From Sulfurovum sp. (GTDB lineage: Bacteria > Campylobacterota > Campylobacteria > Campylobacterales > Sulfurovaceae), in NCBI GenBank assembly GCA_027068485.1, contig JAMOSB010000009.1, positions 1-64,000 on the forward strand: a DNA stretch of 64,000 nt, in the 5' to 3' direction. The first letter of the stretch is position 1. Each line of letters begins with the position of its first letter. A program made the translations under genes and the position numbers. Of this stretch, positions 26,856 through 34,386 are shown in pieces. The notes below the pieces were generated by a model. It searched no databases. It saw only the letters and a list, made by a program, of their open reading frames with translations, and had not been told where the DNA came from.

Positions 26856-27822
26856 AAAGCCTTTTATTATCACTCATAGTTGCACGCATACATTCGTAAT
26901 ACACGATATCCTCCCCCTCTTCACACTCTAGTAGATTAAGATCCAACTGATCATTGACAAGAGCCAAAAAAGTTAAGTAGCGTCGTAGATCTAAAAACTC
27001 TGGTAAAAAATCCCAAAAGAGCTGATGATATCTCTCTAATCGATTGGCTACACCTCGCTTAAAGTAATAGCGTTCACCCAAGTAAGTATAGATAAAACGA
27101 GGCGTATTGACTTTTTGAAGGGCTACCCTAATCTTCTCATACTTCTTTCCATACGCATCACCCTGACCATTGGTGTAGAGGCGTAGAGGATCAGGCACAA
27201 AGAAAAGTGACCTCTTAGAGTAGAGAATAAAGTTATCAGAGAGTAGTGTAGCTCCCTCTGTCTGGGCAAGAAGGGCTAAACTACTCTTACCAATACCATC
27301 AAACCCAATCATAGCAACACTCTGCCCTTCTTGAAAAAAAGCTGAACCATGAGAGAGTGCAACCGACTCTATTTGGTTAAGCATAATAAAATAGGGGTAT
27401 AAAATAGCGTGTCGTAGGGCTTGGACTATACTATGTTGCCTTGCTCTCATCACCTGCTCTCTTCTTCTACTACTCAAAAGATTGCGTAGTGTGGTAGTGC
27501 AGGAGAGAGGTTTTTTCAATATCTCTATTTCAGAAACAATTTTATGAGACGCTAGCTCTAGTATGCTAATGCGTAGGGTTTGATCAAAAAGATAGTAGCT
27601 TTTCTCACCACCCTTGTAGAGATCATTTGAGATTTTAGTCCGATAAACGGTACGATCAAACTCCTCAACAAACCGTATCGTACTCACAATATGATACTGC
27701 GCTACAGTATCCATAGGCTCTAAAGTATAATACTCAAGGTACTCCGAAAGCTCACTAGGGGCTTCAATAGAAAAAGCGATACCATTGAGTAGAAACCTCC
27801 TACACTGCATTAGCATACCCAT
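26833..27822 (-). CDS. HPr kinase-like P-loop protein (HprK-related), copy 2
   Basis: A 329-aa protein with the same plan as its downstream neighbour: an N-terminal sensory-like domain, then ALSHGSAFFQEGQSVAMIGFDGIGKSSLALLA with Walker A GFDGIGKSS near residues 173-181, and ATLLSDNFILYSK. Here the second aspartate of the HprK pair is asparagine (SDN instead of ADD), so the two copies may differ in activity. It overlaps the galE stop by 23 bases; three ATGs (27822, 27816, 27810) are possible starts. Sequence identity between the two copies looks low outside the core, so they are old duplicates or separately acquired. Function in glycan assembly is unknown. Confidence 0.7.
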   Translation of the reverse strand: MGMLMQCRRFLLNGIAFSIEAPSELSEYLEYYTLEPMDTVAQYHIVSTIRFVEEFDRTVYRTKISNDLYKGGEKSYYLFDQTLRISILELASHKIVSEIEILKKPLSCTTTLRNLLSSRRREQVMRARQHSIVQALRHAILYPYFIMLNQIESVALSHGSAFFQEGQSVAMIGFDGIGKSSLALLAQTEGATLLSDNFILYSKRSLFFVPDPLRLYTNGQGDAYGKKYEKIRVALQKVNTPRFIYTYLGERYYFKRGVANRLERYHQLFWDFLPEFLDLRRYLTFLALVNDQLDLNLLECEEGEDIVYYECMRATMSDNKRLYDDQRAV

Positions 27823-28819
27823 GAGGGTTCTGCTCTTGCCATCGCCAGCTATCTTGACACATCTCCTCTAGACCTCGTGTCGCTTCCCAGCCCAAGACTT
27901 CCTTGGCATAGGAGGGGTCAGCATAACAGCTAGCGATATCACCACTGCGTCGTGGAGCGATGGTATAGGGGATTGCTCTACCTGAGACCTTCTCAAAGGC
28001 TTTGATCATCTCTAGTACCGAGTAGCCTCGACCTGTACCAAGGTTGACACTCAAGACCCCCGCAAGTGAGGTGATCTTCTCGACGGCTTTGAGGTGTCCT
28101 AGTGCGAGATCGACAACATGGATATAGTCTCGCACTCCCGTCCCATCAGTAGTGGGGTAGTCACCCCCAAAGACACTGAGGCTCTCGCGTTTTCCTACGG
28201 CTGTTTGAGTGATAAAGGGCATTAGATTATTGGGGATACCGTTAGGGTCTTCTCCTATCAGTCCTGAGTGGTGTGCCCCTACAGGATTGAAGTAACGCAA
28301 CAGTACCACTCGCCACGCCTTATCTGAGGTACTCACATCACGCAACATCTCTTCGATAAAGAGCTTGGTTCTACCATAAGGGTTGGTTGCACAGAGTGGG
28401 AACTCCTCTTTGATAGGGACAGTATGGGGGTCTCCATAGACTGTCGCAGAGGAGCTAAAGACCATCGCTTTACAGCCATACTCCGCCATCACTTCACATA
28501 GGAGTGTCGTACCGTGGAGATTGTTATCATAGTATTTGAGTGGATGAGCGACCGACTCCCCGACTGCTTTGAGCCCTGCAAAGTGAATCACCACATCGAT
28601 AGTGTATGCTTCAAAGAGACGCTGAAGATCCTCACGACTTCGGATATCTCCCGTTACCAAAGGGATCTTCTCTCCTACAATCTGCTCTACCCGACGGATA
28701 CTCTCTGGAGAGCTGTTGGAGAAGTTGTCAAATATCACCACTTCATACCCTGCTTCTATTAAGACGATTGCAGTATGTGAACCAATATACCCCGCCCCAC
28801 CTGTTAGTAGTACTCTCAT
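27800..28819 (-). CDS. galE: UDP-glucose 4-epimerase
   Basis: GalE interconverts UDP-glucose and UDP-galactose (or the GlcNAc/GalNAc forms) with bound NAD. The 339-aa short-chain dehydrogenase-type protein begins VLLTGGAGYIGSHTAIVL (NAD-binding), has MVFSSSATVYG and the catalytic YGRTK (Tyr-x3-Lys) near residue 148, and ends with DPSYAKEVLGWEATRGLEEMCQDSWRWQ, the GalE C-terminal pattern. It is the first gene of the glycan operon, behind AAGGAGAGA and a TGCTATAAT promoter. Confidence 0.95.
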   Translation of the reverse strand: MRVLLTGGAGYIGSHTAIVLIEAGYEVVIFDNFSNSSPESIRRVEQIVGEKIPLVTGDIRSREDLQRLFEAYTIDVVIHFAGLKAVGESVAHPLKYYDNNLHGTTLLCEVMAEYGCKAMVFSSSATVYGDPHTVPIKEEFPLCATNPYGRTKLFIEEMLRDVSTSDKAWRVVLLRYFNPVGAHHSGLIGEDPNGIPNNLMPFITQTAVGKRESLSVFGGDYPTTDGTGVRDYIHVVDLALGHLKAVEKITSLAGVLSVNLGTGRGYSVLEMIKAFEKVSGRAIPYTIAPRRSGDIASCYADPSYAKEVLGWEATRGLEEMCQDSWRWQEQNPHGYANAV

Positions 28820-28843
28820 AAACTCTCTCCTTCAAATAAGTAG

Positions 28844-28849
28844 ATTATA
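28844..28849 (-). promoter_or_regulatory. -10 element of the glycan operon promoter (galE)
   Basis: TATAAT on the minus strand is preceded by TGC, giving an extended -10 (TGCTATAAT), 25 bases upstream of the galE start. All genes from galE down to the WecG-type gene run the same way with overlaps or very short gaps, so this is probably the main promoter for about 15 kb. Confidence 0.55.
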
Positions 28850-28896
28850 GCATACTAAAAGGGAAGAGTGGAGGGGTTAAAGAGAAAAAGCACCCC

Positions 28897-29556
28897 CTAA
28901 TAGGAGAACTTATAGCCTCGTCTTCGCACCGTATGAATTACTTGAAATCCAAGGATACTTTTAAGTCGTTTGCGTATCTGATTGATTGCGACCTCTACGG
29001 TGTTGTCGCTGACATACTCAGGCTCTTCCCAGAGTGCATTGATGATCTCATCTTTGGAGAAGACACGCTGTTTTCTCAACGCTAAATAGGCGAGGATGTC
29101 AAAGGTCTTTCCGTTAAGTGAGACGATCTTTTGATCATACTCTATCTTTTTGTTAGCGATATCGATCACTAGCTTATCGATATTGACCTGTGTACCAAAG
29201 AGGTGTCGCATATTGGCAAGTACCCGTGCAGCGATAAGATCTGGCTTGTCACAGTGCTGGTAGATGACATCATCAACACCCAAGGCAAAAAAGCCCATCT
29301 GTCGCTGTGGCTTATCGGTGAGTATCATAATCTTTGTCTCACTCTTCTTGCGTTTGACCTCATTGACATACCGCTCTAGGGAAAACTTCACACCCTCATC
29401 GACAATGACGACAAGTTCATAGTGTCTAAAGTCTGTAAAATTGGTCGCATCATACATATCTTTGGCATTATCAACAATGCAGATAAAATACTTCTCTAAC
29501 TCTTCTTCAAACTCTCTGACATACTCATCTCTGAACCCTACGGTTAATATTCTCAT
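28897..29556 (-). CDS. hsrA: HsrA/HP1043-type atypical OmpR-family response regulator
   Basis: A 219-aa OmpR/PhoB-type regulator with a receiver domain (1-115) and a winged-helix DNA-binding domain (125-219: LNGKTFDILAYLALRKQRVFSKDEIINALW, DNTVEVAINQIRKRLKSIL, VIHTVRRRGYKFSY). The usual phosphoacceptor position at the end of beta-3 is not Asp: YELVVIVDEG places the Asp one residue late, as in HP1043 of Helicobacter pylori (YDLVMVSD). That family is phosphorylation-independent, essential, and controls central metabolism and redox genes in Helicobacter and Campylobacter. There is no partner kinase gene next to it, consistent with an orphan regulator. The symbol is given by similarity to HsrA. 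Confidence 0.85.
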   Translation of the reverse strand: MRILTVGFRDEYVREFEEELEKYFICIVDNAKDMYDATNFTDFRHYELVVIVDEGVKFSLERYVNEVKRKKSETKIMILTDKPQRQMGFFALGVDDVIYQHCDKPDLIAARVLANMRHLFGTQVNIDKLVIDIANKKIEYDQKIVSLNGKTFDILAYLALRKQRVFSKDEIINALWEEPEYVSDNTVEVAINQIRKRLKSILGFQVIHTVRRRGYKFSY

Positions 29557-29591
29557 CTTATATGGCTATCCAATCTACTCAAAAAGCAGAC

Positions 29592-29684
29592 AAACCTTAA
29601 GTTTTATCTACTTCTCTCTTTTATTAGCGTATTTATAGCGAAACATAGCTTATTTAAAAATAAAAGCAAGTTTTTTTAAGGTTT
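29592..29684. promoter_or_regulatory. AT-rich regulatory region of hsrA with a 9-bp inverted repeat
   Basis: AAACCTTAA at 29592-29600 and TTAAGGTTT at 29676-29684 form a perfect 9-bp inverted repeat spaced by 75 bases. The segment between them contains candidate -10 sequences on the minus strand (TATAAA, TATGTT). It lies between cmoB and hsrA and may hold regulator sites, possibly for autoregulation. Confidence 0.35.
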
Positions 29685-29694
29685 ATATGCTATT

Positions 29695-30597
29695 TTATTC
29701 TCTCATGGCTTTAATATAGACGCGTTTGGGTGCAGGATAGCCCTCTACGGTCTTCTCTGGATCATCAGGATCAAGAAAATCCTCCAAGCTTTGTGCATCA
29801 ACCCATTGGGTTTTTCGCTGTTCATGTGACTCAGTCTTCATTATCTCCAACACCTCTACAGACTTAAACCCCGCACGATAGCACCAGTTTTTGAGTGCAT
29901 TGACGGTAGGAATGAAGTAGATATTGGGGATTTTGGAGTAGCGGTCGCGTGGGGTCAATGCCACCTCCTCCTCCCCATCGATCATAAAGGTATCCAAGAT
30001 CAGCTCTCCCCCTCGGTTGAGTCCCTTGAAGAGAGACTTCAGTGTCCCCACAGGATCGGGTCGATGGTAGAGTACCCCTAGACAGAAGAGGGTATCGAAG
30101 CGATGCTCATAAAACTCCACATGCTCTACCCCTAGTAGCTCATAGATGATAGGGGTCTTAGCAAAGTGGTTGATAAACTGAAACTGTGAGTAGAAGATAG
30201 CCGAAGGGTCAAAGCCCACCAATCGCTTAGGCTTTTGGGCAAGCATACGGAAGAGGTAGTAGCCATTGTTACACCCGATATCCCCCACAATCTTATCGGT
30301 AAGATCAAAGTGTTTAGCCAAAAGATTATACTTAATCTGACTCTGCCACTCCGAGTCAATAAAGAGTTCATTGATCTCAAAGGGACCCTTACGCCACGGC
30401 TGTATTACCTTGGCAGTCTGCGCTATACGCTTGGCATCTTTATCTGAGAGATTGGCGATCTCCACGCGTATCCTATCCCCTAGTACGACACGCACCTCCT
30501 CAAACTCAGGGAGTGCATGGATCGCATCTTGACGCGGTTGGATATTTTTCCAAGTGAGCCACTTGCGTCGCTCCTCTCTTAGGCTATCGAGATTCAT
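29695..30597 (-). CDS. cmoB: tRNA U34 carboxymethyltransferase CmoB
   Basis: CmoB uses carboxy-SAM to convert 5-hydroxyuridine at tRNA position 34 into cmo5U, widening wobble decoding. The 300-aa protein has the family N-terminus (EERRKWLTWKNIQP), WRKGPFEINELFIDSEWQSQIKY, the SAM site IVGDIGCNNGYYLFRM near residue 107, FDPSAIFYSQFQ and CLGVLYHRPDP. Length is slightly under the E. coli protein, as in other Campylobacterota. Its ATG directly follows the stop of the PPIase gene. Confidence 0.95.
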   Translation of the reverse strand: MNLDSLREERRKWLTWKNIQPRQDAIHALPEFEEVRVVLGDRIRVEIANLSDKDAKRIAQTAKVIQPWRKGPFEINELFIDSEWQSQIKYNLLAKHFDLTDKIVGDIGCNNGYYLFRMLAQKPKRLVGFDPSAIFYSQFQFINHFAKTPIIYELLGVEHVEFYEHRFDTLFCLGVLYHRPDPVGTLKSLFKGLNRGGELILDTFMIDGEEEVALTPRDRYSKIPNIYFIPTVNALKNWCYRAGFKSVEVLEIMKTESHEQRKTQWVDAQSLEDFLDPDDPEKTVEGYPAPKRVYIKAMRE

Positions 30598-31137
30598 CTA
30601 GGGCTTTTTGATATAGGCTTTTTTGATCACTTGGTCAAAGAGTGGTCGAGACCCCGCTCCAACAGAGACACCCTCAATCCGCTTCACAGATTCTTCCCCC
30701 TTAATCACCTCACCAAAGATCGTATAGCCACCATTGAGGTGTGGTGTAGGTACCGTTGTGATAAAGAACTGACTCCCATTGGTATTGGGTCCACGGTTTG
30801 CCATGGCTAGAAGGAATGGTCTATCAAAGACAAGATTAGGAGCATACTCATTTTTGAAGACCTTTTTCCAGATAGACTCTCCCCCACGACCTGTACCCGT
30901 AGGATCTCCCCCTTGGATCATAAAGCCCTTGATAACACGGTGAAAGATAATCCCATCATAGTAGCCATTTTTGACATGGGTTACAAAGTTCTCAACAGCC
31001 AAAGGAGCTACTTTTGGATACATCTTTAGTTCAATTGCCCCCGCATTGGTCTCAAGTACCACAACAGGTGCTTGAGGTGTAGATGCGTGCAACACAACGC
31101 TCAAAAGAAGGGTCAAGGTGAGTACTATACGCTTCAT
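30598..31137 (-). CDS. Periplasmic cyclophilin-type peptidyl-prolyl cis-trans isomerase
   Basis: After a signal peptide (MKRIVLTLTLLLSVVLHAS) the protein is a compact cyclophilin domain: VVLETNAGAIELKMYPKVAPLAVENF, the catalytic FHRVIKGFMIQGGDPTGTG, and LAMANRGPNTNGSQFFITT. It would help fold periplasmic proteins. The track start at 31287 reads through the upstream gene; the ATG at 31137 begins a clean signal peptide and follows the upstream stop by one base, so the mature gene is 179 codons. Confidence 0.93.
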   Translation of the reverse strand: MKRIVLTLTLLLSVVLHASTPQAPVVVLETNAGAIELKMYPKVAPLAVENFVTHVKNGYYDGIIFHRVIKGFMIQGGDPTGTGRGGESIWKKVFKNEYAPNLVFDRPFLLAMANRGPNTNGSQFFITTVPTPHLNGGYTIFGEVIKGEESVKRIEGVSVGAGSRPLFDQVIKKAYIKKP

Positions 31138-31138
31138 A

Positions 31139-31441
31139 CTACGCCCCCACCACATCATTTTCACACTTATCGATCTTGAGCTCTTTGAGTACCAGCTCAA
31201 AAAATGCTCCACTCTCCCGCTGTACCTCATCACTAAACTCAATATAGAGTGCCTGCTTGGCTTCATGATGATCTTTAGAGTTGTCAAAAATCAGTGGATT
31301 GAGTCCTGTCTGCTTCTTGGTAGCCTCAATCGCCTCCTCTATCTCTGCTCTAAGTGACTCCTCACCCTTAAAGACAAGGCTCAACCCCGCGTAACGCTCT
31401 TCCATTCTTACATTTGCTGTGATTTCGTGACATCTGTTCAT
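31139..31441 (-). CDS. Conserved hypothetical protein, 100 aa
   Basis: A soluble acidic protein (MNRCHEITANVRMEERYAGL...FELVLKELKIDKCENDVVGA) with no signal peptide, membrane segment or recognised motif. Predicted helices are rich in Glu and Lys (EESLRAEIEEAIEATKKQ). It has good spacing between rny and the PPIase gene and looks like a real member of the fau-rny-ppi-cmoB operon. I do not recognise a family. Confidence 0.7.
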   Translation of the reverse strand: MNRCHEITANVRMEERYAGLSLVFKGEESLRAEIEEAIEATKKQTGLNPLIFDNSKDHHEAKQALYIEFSDEVQRESGAFFELVLKELKIDKCENDVVGA

Positions 31442-31462
31442 TTATTTCCTTTGTAGTAGATT

Positions 31463-32989
31463 TTATTTTGCATAGCTCATCGCACGCATTTCCCTAATAA
31501 CATTCACCTTAATTTCTCCAGGATATTGTACCCGCTTCTCTATCTCTTTGGCAATCTCTTTGCTAAGAAGTACCACCTCATTGTCACTCATCTGCTGTGC
31601 ATTGACAAAGACGCGGATCTCCCGCCCTGCATTGATCGCATAGGCACGCTCCACTGAGGGCTTGGAGAGGGCGATCTCTTCGATCTCCTTGACACGCTGT
31701 GTAAAGCTCTCTAGCACCTCTCGTCTCGCCCCTGGTCGAGCCGCAGAAAGGGCATCTGCCGCACAGACCGCCGCACTCTCTACAGAGTCTGGCTCTTCGT
31801 GTCCATGGTGGGCATAGATAGCGTTAATGACGGTGGGGTGTTCATTGTGTCGACGACACAACTCCGCCCCTAGCTCTACATGAGATCCCCCCCTATCTTG
31901 CGTGAGTGCCTTACCGATATCGTGGAGAAGCCCCGCACGCAATGCCAGCTTCTCATCACCTCCCATCTCAGCTGCCATCACCTTGGCAAGGCGTGCCACC
32001 TCGAGGGTGTGTGCCAAGGCATTCTGCCCATAACTAGCACGATACTTTAGCCTCCCAAGGAGTCTCACAAGCTCTTCGTGCATCGGGAAGAGTCCTAGAT
32101 CGATAAGGATATTCTCCCCCGCCTCATAGGTGCGTTGCTCAAACTCCGCTTCGACCTTGGCGTGTACCTCTTCGATACGCCCAGGGTGGATGCGTCCATC
32201 TTCGACTAGTAGCTCAATCACCCGTGTCGCGATTGCTCTACGGTAGAGGTTGAAGCTACTTACCAGTATCACACCAGGGGTCTCATCAATGACGATATCC
32301 ACACCTAAAAGCATCTCAAGGCTCTTGATATTGCGTCCCTCTTTTCCGATGATACGCCCCTTATGCTCATCGCTTGGCAGGGTGATAAGATTGATGAGTC
32401 GTTCTCCCGCAAACTCCCCTGCGTAGCGACTCACCGCTTGGGCTAGGATATAGTTAGCACGCTTCTGCCCCTCCTCTTTGGCACGCTGTTCATAGCGACG
32501 CACAATCGCTGCGACCTCTTGGCGACTCTGCTCCTCGACCTTCTCCAAGACATAGGCTCTCGCCTCCTCTTGGGTCAAGGAGGCAACACTCTCCATCTTC
32601 CCTACCGCACTGGCTATCTCTTGGACTTTGCGTGCCTCTAGGGTTGCGAGTTTCTCCACCCGATACCTCGCTGTCTGCTCTAACGCATCGAGCTGTTGCT
32701 GATGGACTTTGAGTGCTTTTTGCTCCACAACAAGCTCACGGTGCTGATCCTCTATACTCTGGGTTCGTTCACGCAGTCGGGCATTGAGCTTGATCTCTTT
32801 GGTCTTAAGGCGTGACTGCGTCTCCTCTAGCAGAAGCTCTGCCTCTTGTGCGATCGCTTTGGCTTTGGCTCTCGCCTCGACCTCTAGGTAGGCAAAGCGA
32901 TTTTTGGTACTCGCTTGCAACCAGAGGTAACAGACCCCTGCTCCAACTACTACTCCAGCGACACTGGAGACTCCGATAATTTCTAACAT
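31463..32989 (-). CDS. rny: Ribonuclease Y
   Basis: RNase Y is a membrane-anchored endoribonuclease that starts mRNA decay. The 508-aa protein has an N-terminal membrane helix (IIGVSSVAGVVVGAGVCYLWL), a long coiled coil (about residues 30-180), a KH domain (HKGRIIGKEGRNIKSLEMLLGVDIVIDETPG) and an HD phosphohydrolase domain (NALAHTLEVARLAKVMAAEMG ... AGLLHDIGKAL, CRRHNEHPTVINAIYAHHG). The layout is the family's standard. It starts 7 bases after the 5-formyl-THF cyclo-ligase gene. Confidence 0.96.
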   Translation of the reverse strand: MLEIIGVSSVAGVVVGAGVCYLWLQASTKNRFAYLEVEARAKAKAIAQEAELLLEETQSRLKTKEIKLNARLRERTQSIEDQHRELVVEQKALKVHQQQLDALEQTARYRVEKLATLEARKVQEIASAVGKMESVASLTQEEARAYVLEKVEEQSRQEVAAIVRRYEQRAKEEGQKRANYILAQAVSRYAGEFAGERLINLITLPSDEHKGRIIGKEGRNIKSLEMLLGVDIVIDETPGVILVSSFNLYRRAIATRVIELLVEDGRIHPGRIEEVHAKVEAEFEQRTYEAGENILIDLGLFPMHEELVRLLGRLKYRASYGQNALAHTLEVARLAKVMAAEMGGDEKLALRAGLLHDIGKALTQDRGGSHVELGAELCRRHNEHPTVINAIYAHHGHEEPDSVESAAVCAADALSAARPGARREVLESFTQRVKEIEEIALSKPSVERAYAINAGREIRVFVNAQQMSDNEVVLLSKEIAKEIEKRVQYPGEIKVNVIREMRAMSYAK

Positions 32990-32996
32990 CTTGTCC

Positions 32997-33560
32997 TTAC
33001 TTAGGTGGCAAAAAAGTACATATACCCTCTGGTACTATAATCGTATCGGCACGCACATCGTAGTCATCGGTCACAACCGTAGGACTATAGCAGAGTGTCC
33101 GTGCTACAAATATAATCTTATCTATATATTGTCGCTCTTTCTCAAAGAATCTATCGTACATCCCTTTGCCAAAGCCGATGCGTCGCTGTGTCACATCGAC
33201 TCCAACAATCGGCACGATAGCCACATCTAATTTTCTATTTCTATATTTTTTTGAATTTTTTGGTTCTCTAATACCAAAAGACTTCTTCTCTAATGGATAC
33301 CTATATTTTACCACTCTAAAACTTTTACCTTCCATAAAGGGGACATAGAGTGTACGCTTTTCGCGTCGTAACTGCTTGATAAGGGGGGTGAGGTTGACCT
33401 CACTCTTGAGTGGGAGGTAGAGCATAATCTGCTGGGCATTCATCTCTCTGATGACCCCATAGAGTGCTAATAGCACCTGTTTATCTTTTTTGTAGACACC
33501 AAGGGAGCTGATGCGTCGCAAACGCTTCAAACACCCTGCTCTAAAGCACTGTTTATTCAT
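32997..33560 (-). CDS. 5-formyltetrahydrofolate cyclo-ligase family protein
   Basis: The enzyme turns 5-formyl-THF into 5,10-methenyl-THF using ATP. The 187-aa protein shows the family pattern: an arginine-rich N-terminal helix (RAGCLKRLRRIS), IMLYLPLKSEVNLTPLI, YVPFMEGKSFRVVKY and the ATP-binding GVDVTQRRIGFGKGMYDRFF. It heads the operon running to cmoB and is divergent from the lipoprotein-ftsY genes. Part of the middle (KKSFGIREPKNSKKYRNRK) is unusually lysine-rich and AT-rich compared with its flanks. Confidence 0.9.
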   Translation of the reverse strand: MNKQCFRAGCLKRLRRISSLGVYKKDKQVLLALYGVIREMNAQQIMLYLPLKSEVNLTPLIKQLRREKRTLYVPFMEGKSFRVVKYRYPLEKKSFGIREPKNSKKYRNRKLDVAIVPIVGVDVTQRRIGFGKGMYDRFFEKERQYIDKIIFVARTLCYSPTVVTDDYDVRADTIIVPEGICTFLPPK

Positions 33561-33577
33561 GGCTATAACTTTATTTT

Positions 33578-33600
33578 GGTATAATTCACGCTATTATACC
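33578..33600. promoter_or_regulatory. Symmetrical divergent promoter region
   Basis: Perfect 8-bp arms GGTATAAT and ATTATACC are separated by 7 bases. Each arm contains a TATAAT -10: 33580-33585 for the plus strand (lipoprotein-ftsY) and 33593-33598 for the minus strand (fau-rny operon). The two promoters face across one another, so their transcription starts would overlap the opposing -10. Confidence 0.5.
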
Positions 33601-33612
33601 CAAAGGAATCTA

Positions 33613-34374
33613 GTGATAAAAAGACTACGACTGTTTGAGAGTGTACGCGTGCTTTGCCTCCTTCTACTTCTCAGTGGCTGTGAAAAGGAACCTTCCCAAG
33701 AGGAGGAGAGACTCACTCCAATCCCAATACCCCAATCCCAACCCAAAGAGGGGCTATCTGATGCGGAGTTGATGGAGGTGATGCTACAAGCTAGACACGC
33801 TATTGACAACGCCCCAGTGGTACAGACTAGCACCAAGCCTACACCACCTAAGCCTACGACAACACACCCGACTCCCCCCTCACCCACAACACCATCCCCA
33901 GCAGAGAGTCCCGTAGTCACCACCACACCGCCTCTCTCTACTCCCCCCGTAGCACCACAGATCCTACAAGAGCAGTTTAGCTTCAAAAGTAGCACAGGAG
34001 AGGAGTACAATCTCACACTCAAACCACAGAGCCTTCAGCTTCAAGCAGGAGCCAAACCCCTCATTGTGCTACATCTCTTTGACAAACACCACGGAATGGA
34101 TACCTATCTCCCCTCACTCCAAAAACGCTATGCCAAAGTCATGACACTCCTCACCCTGCCACTCCAACAAGAGCCTAAGCCCAAAGCTCACTGGATCAGC
34201 TATAGTCCACAAACCCACACCCTACTCCATACGCTTCAATCGCATCTAGCCATAGAGCAAAGCCCTCTACCACTTACCCTACTCTACTACAACGGTACCT
34301 ACCGTAGTGACTATAAGGGTGAAGTGCCTATTGAGATGCTCACACACGATATCGAAATGATTATCAAACACTAA
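33613..34374 (+). CDS. Lipoprotein with proline/threonine-rich linker and thioredoxin-like C-terminal domain
   Basis: The start is GTG at 33613 behind AAAGGA; the longer track ORF begins inside the opposing gene. The protein has a lipoprotein signal (VRVLCLLLLLSGCEKEP, lipobox LSGC), then a Pro/Thr-rich stretch (about residues 75-120), then a region that looks like a thioredoxin fold: PLIVLHLFDKHHGMDTYLPSLQKRYAKVMTLLTL and PLTLLYYNGTYRSDYKGEVPIEML. The CxxC active site is absent (FDKHHG at its place), so it cannot be a normal oxidoreductase. It is anchored in the periplasm and cotranscribed with ftsY, 12 bases apart. Confidence 0.75.
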   Translation: MIKRLRLFESVRVLCLLLLLSGCEKEPSQEEERLTPIPIPQSQPKEGLSDAELMEVMLQARHAIDNAPVVQTSTKPTPPKPTTTHPTPPSPTTPSPAESPVVTTTPPLSTPPVAPQILQEQFSFKSSTGEEYNLTLKPQSLQLQAGAKPLIVLHLFDKHHGMDTYLPSLQKRYAKVMTLLTLPLQQEPKPKAHWISYSPQTHTLLHTLQSHLAIEQSPLPLTLLYYNGTYRSDYKGEVPIEMLTHDIEMIIKH

Positions 34375-34386
34375 CAAGGAACCCAT

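Noticed and set aside
28897-29556. hsrA-like gene as a normal two-component regulator with missing kinase
   Set aside because: The displaced Asp matches HP1043-type orphan regulators, which do not need phosphorylation, so no kinase need be sought.
33594-34022. 142-aa Val/Gly-rich minus-strand ORF
   Set aside because: It is the complement of the Pro/Thr-rich linker of the lipoprotein, so the low complexity is explained.
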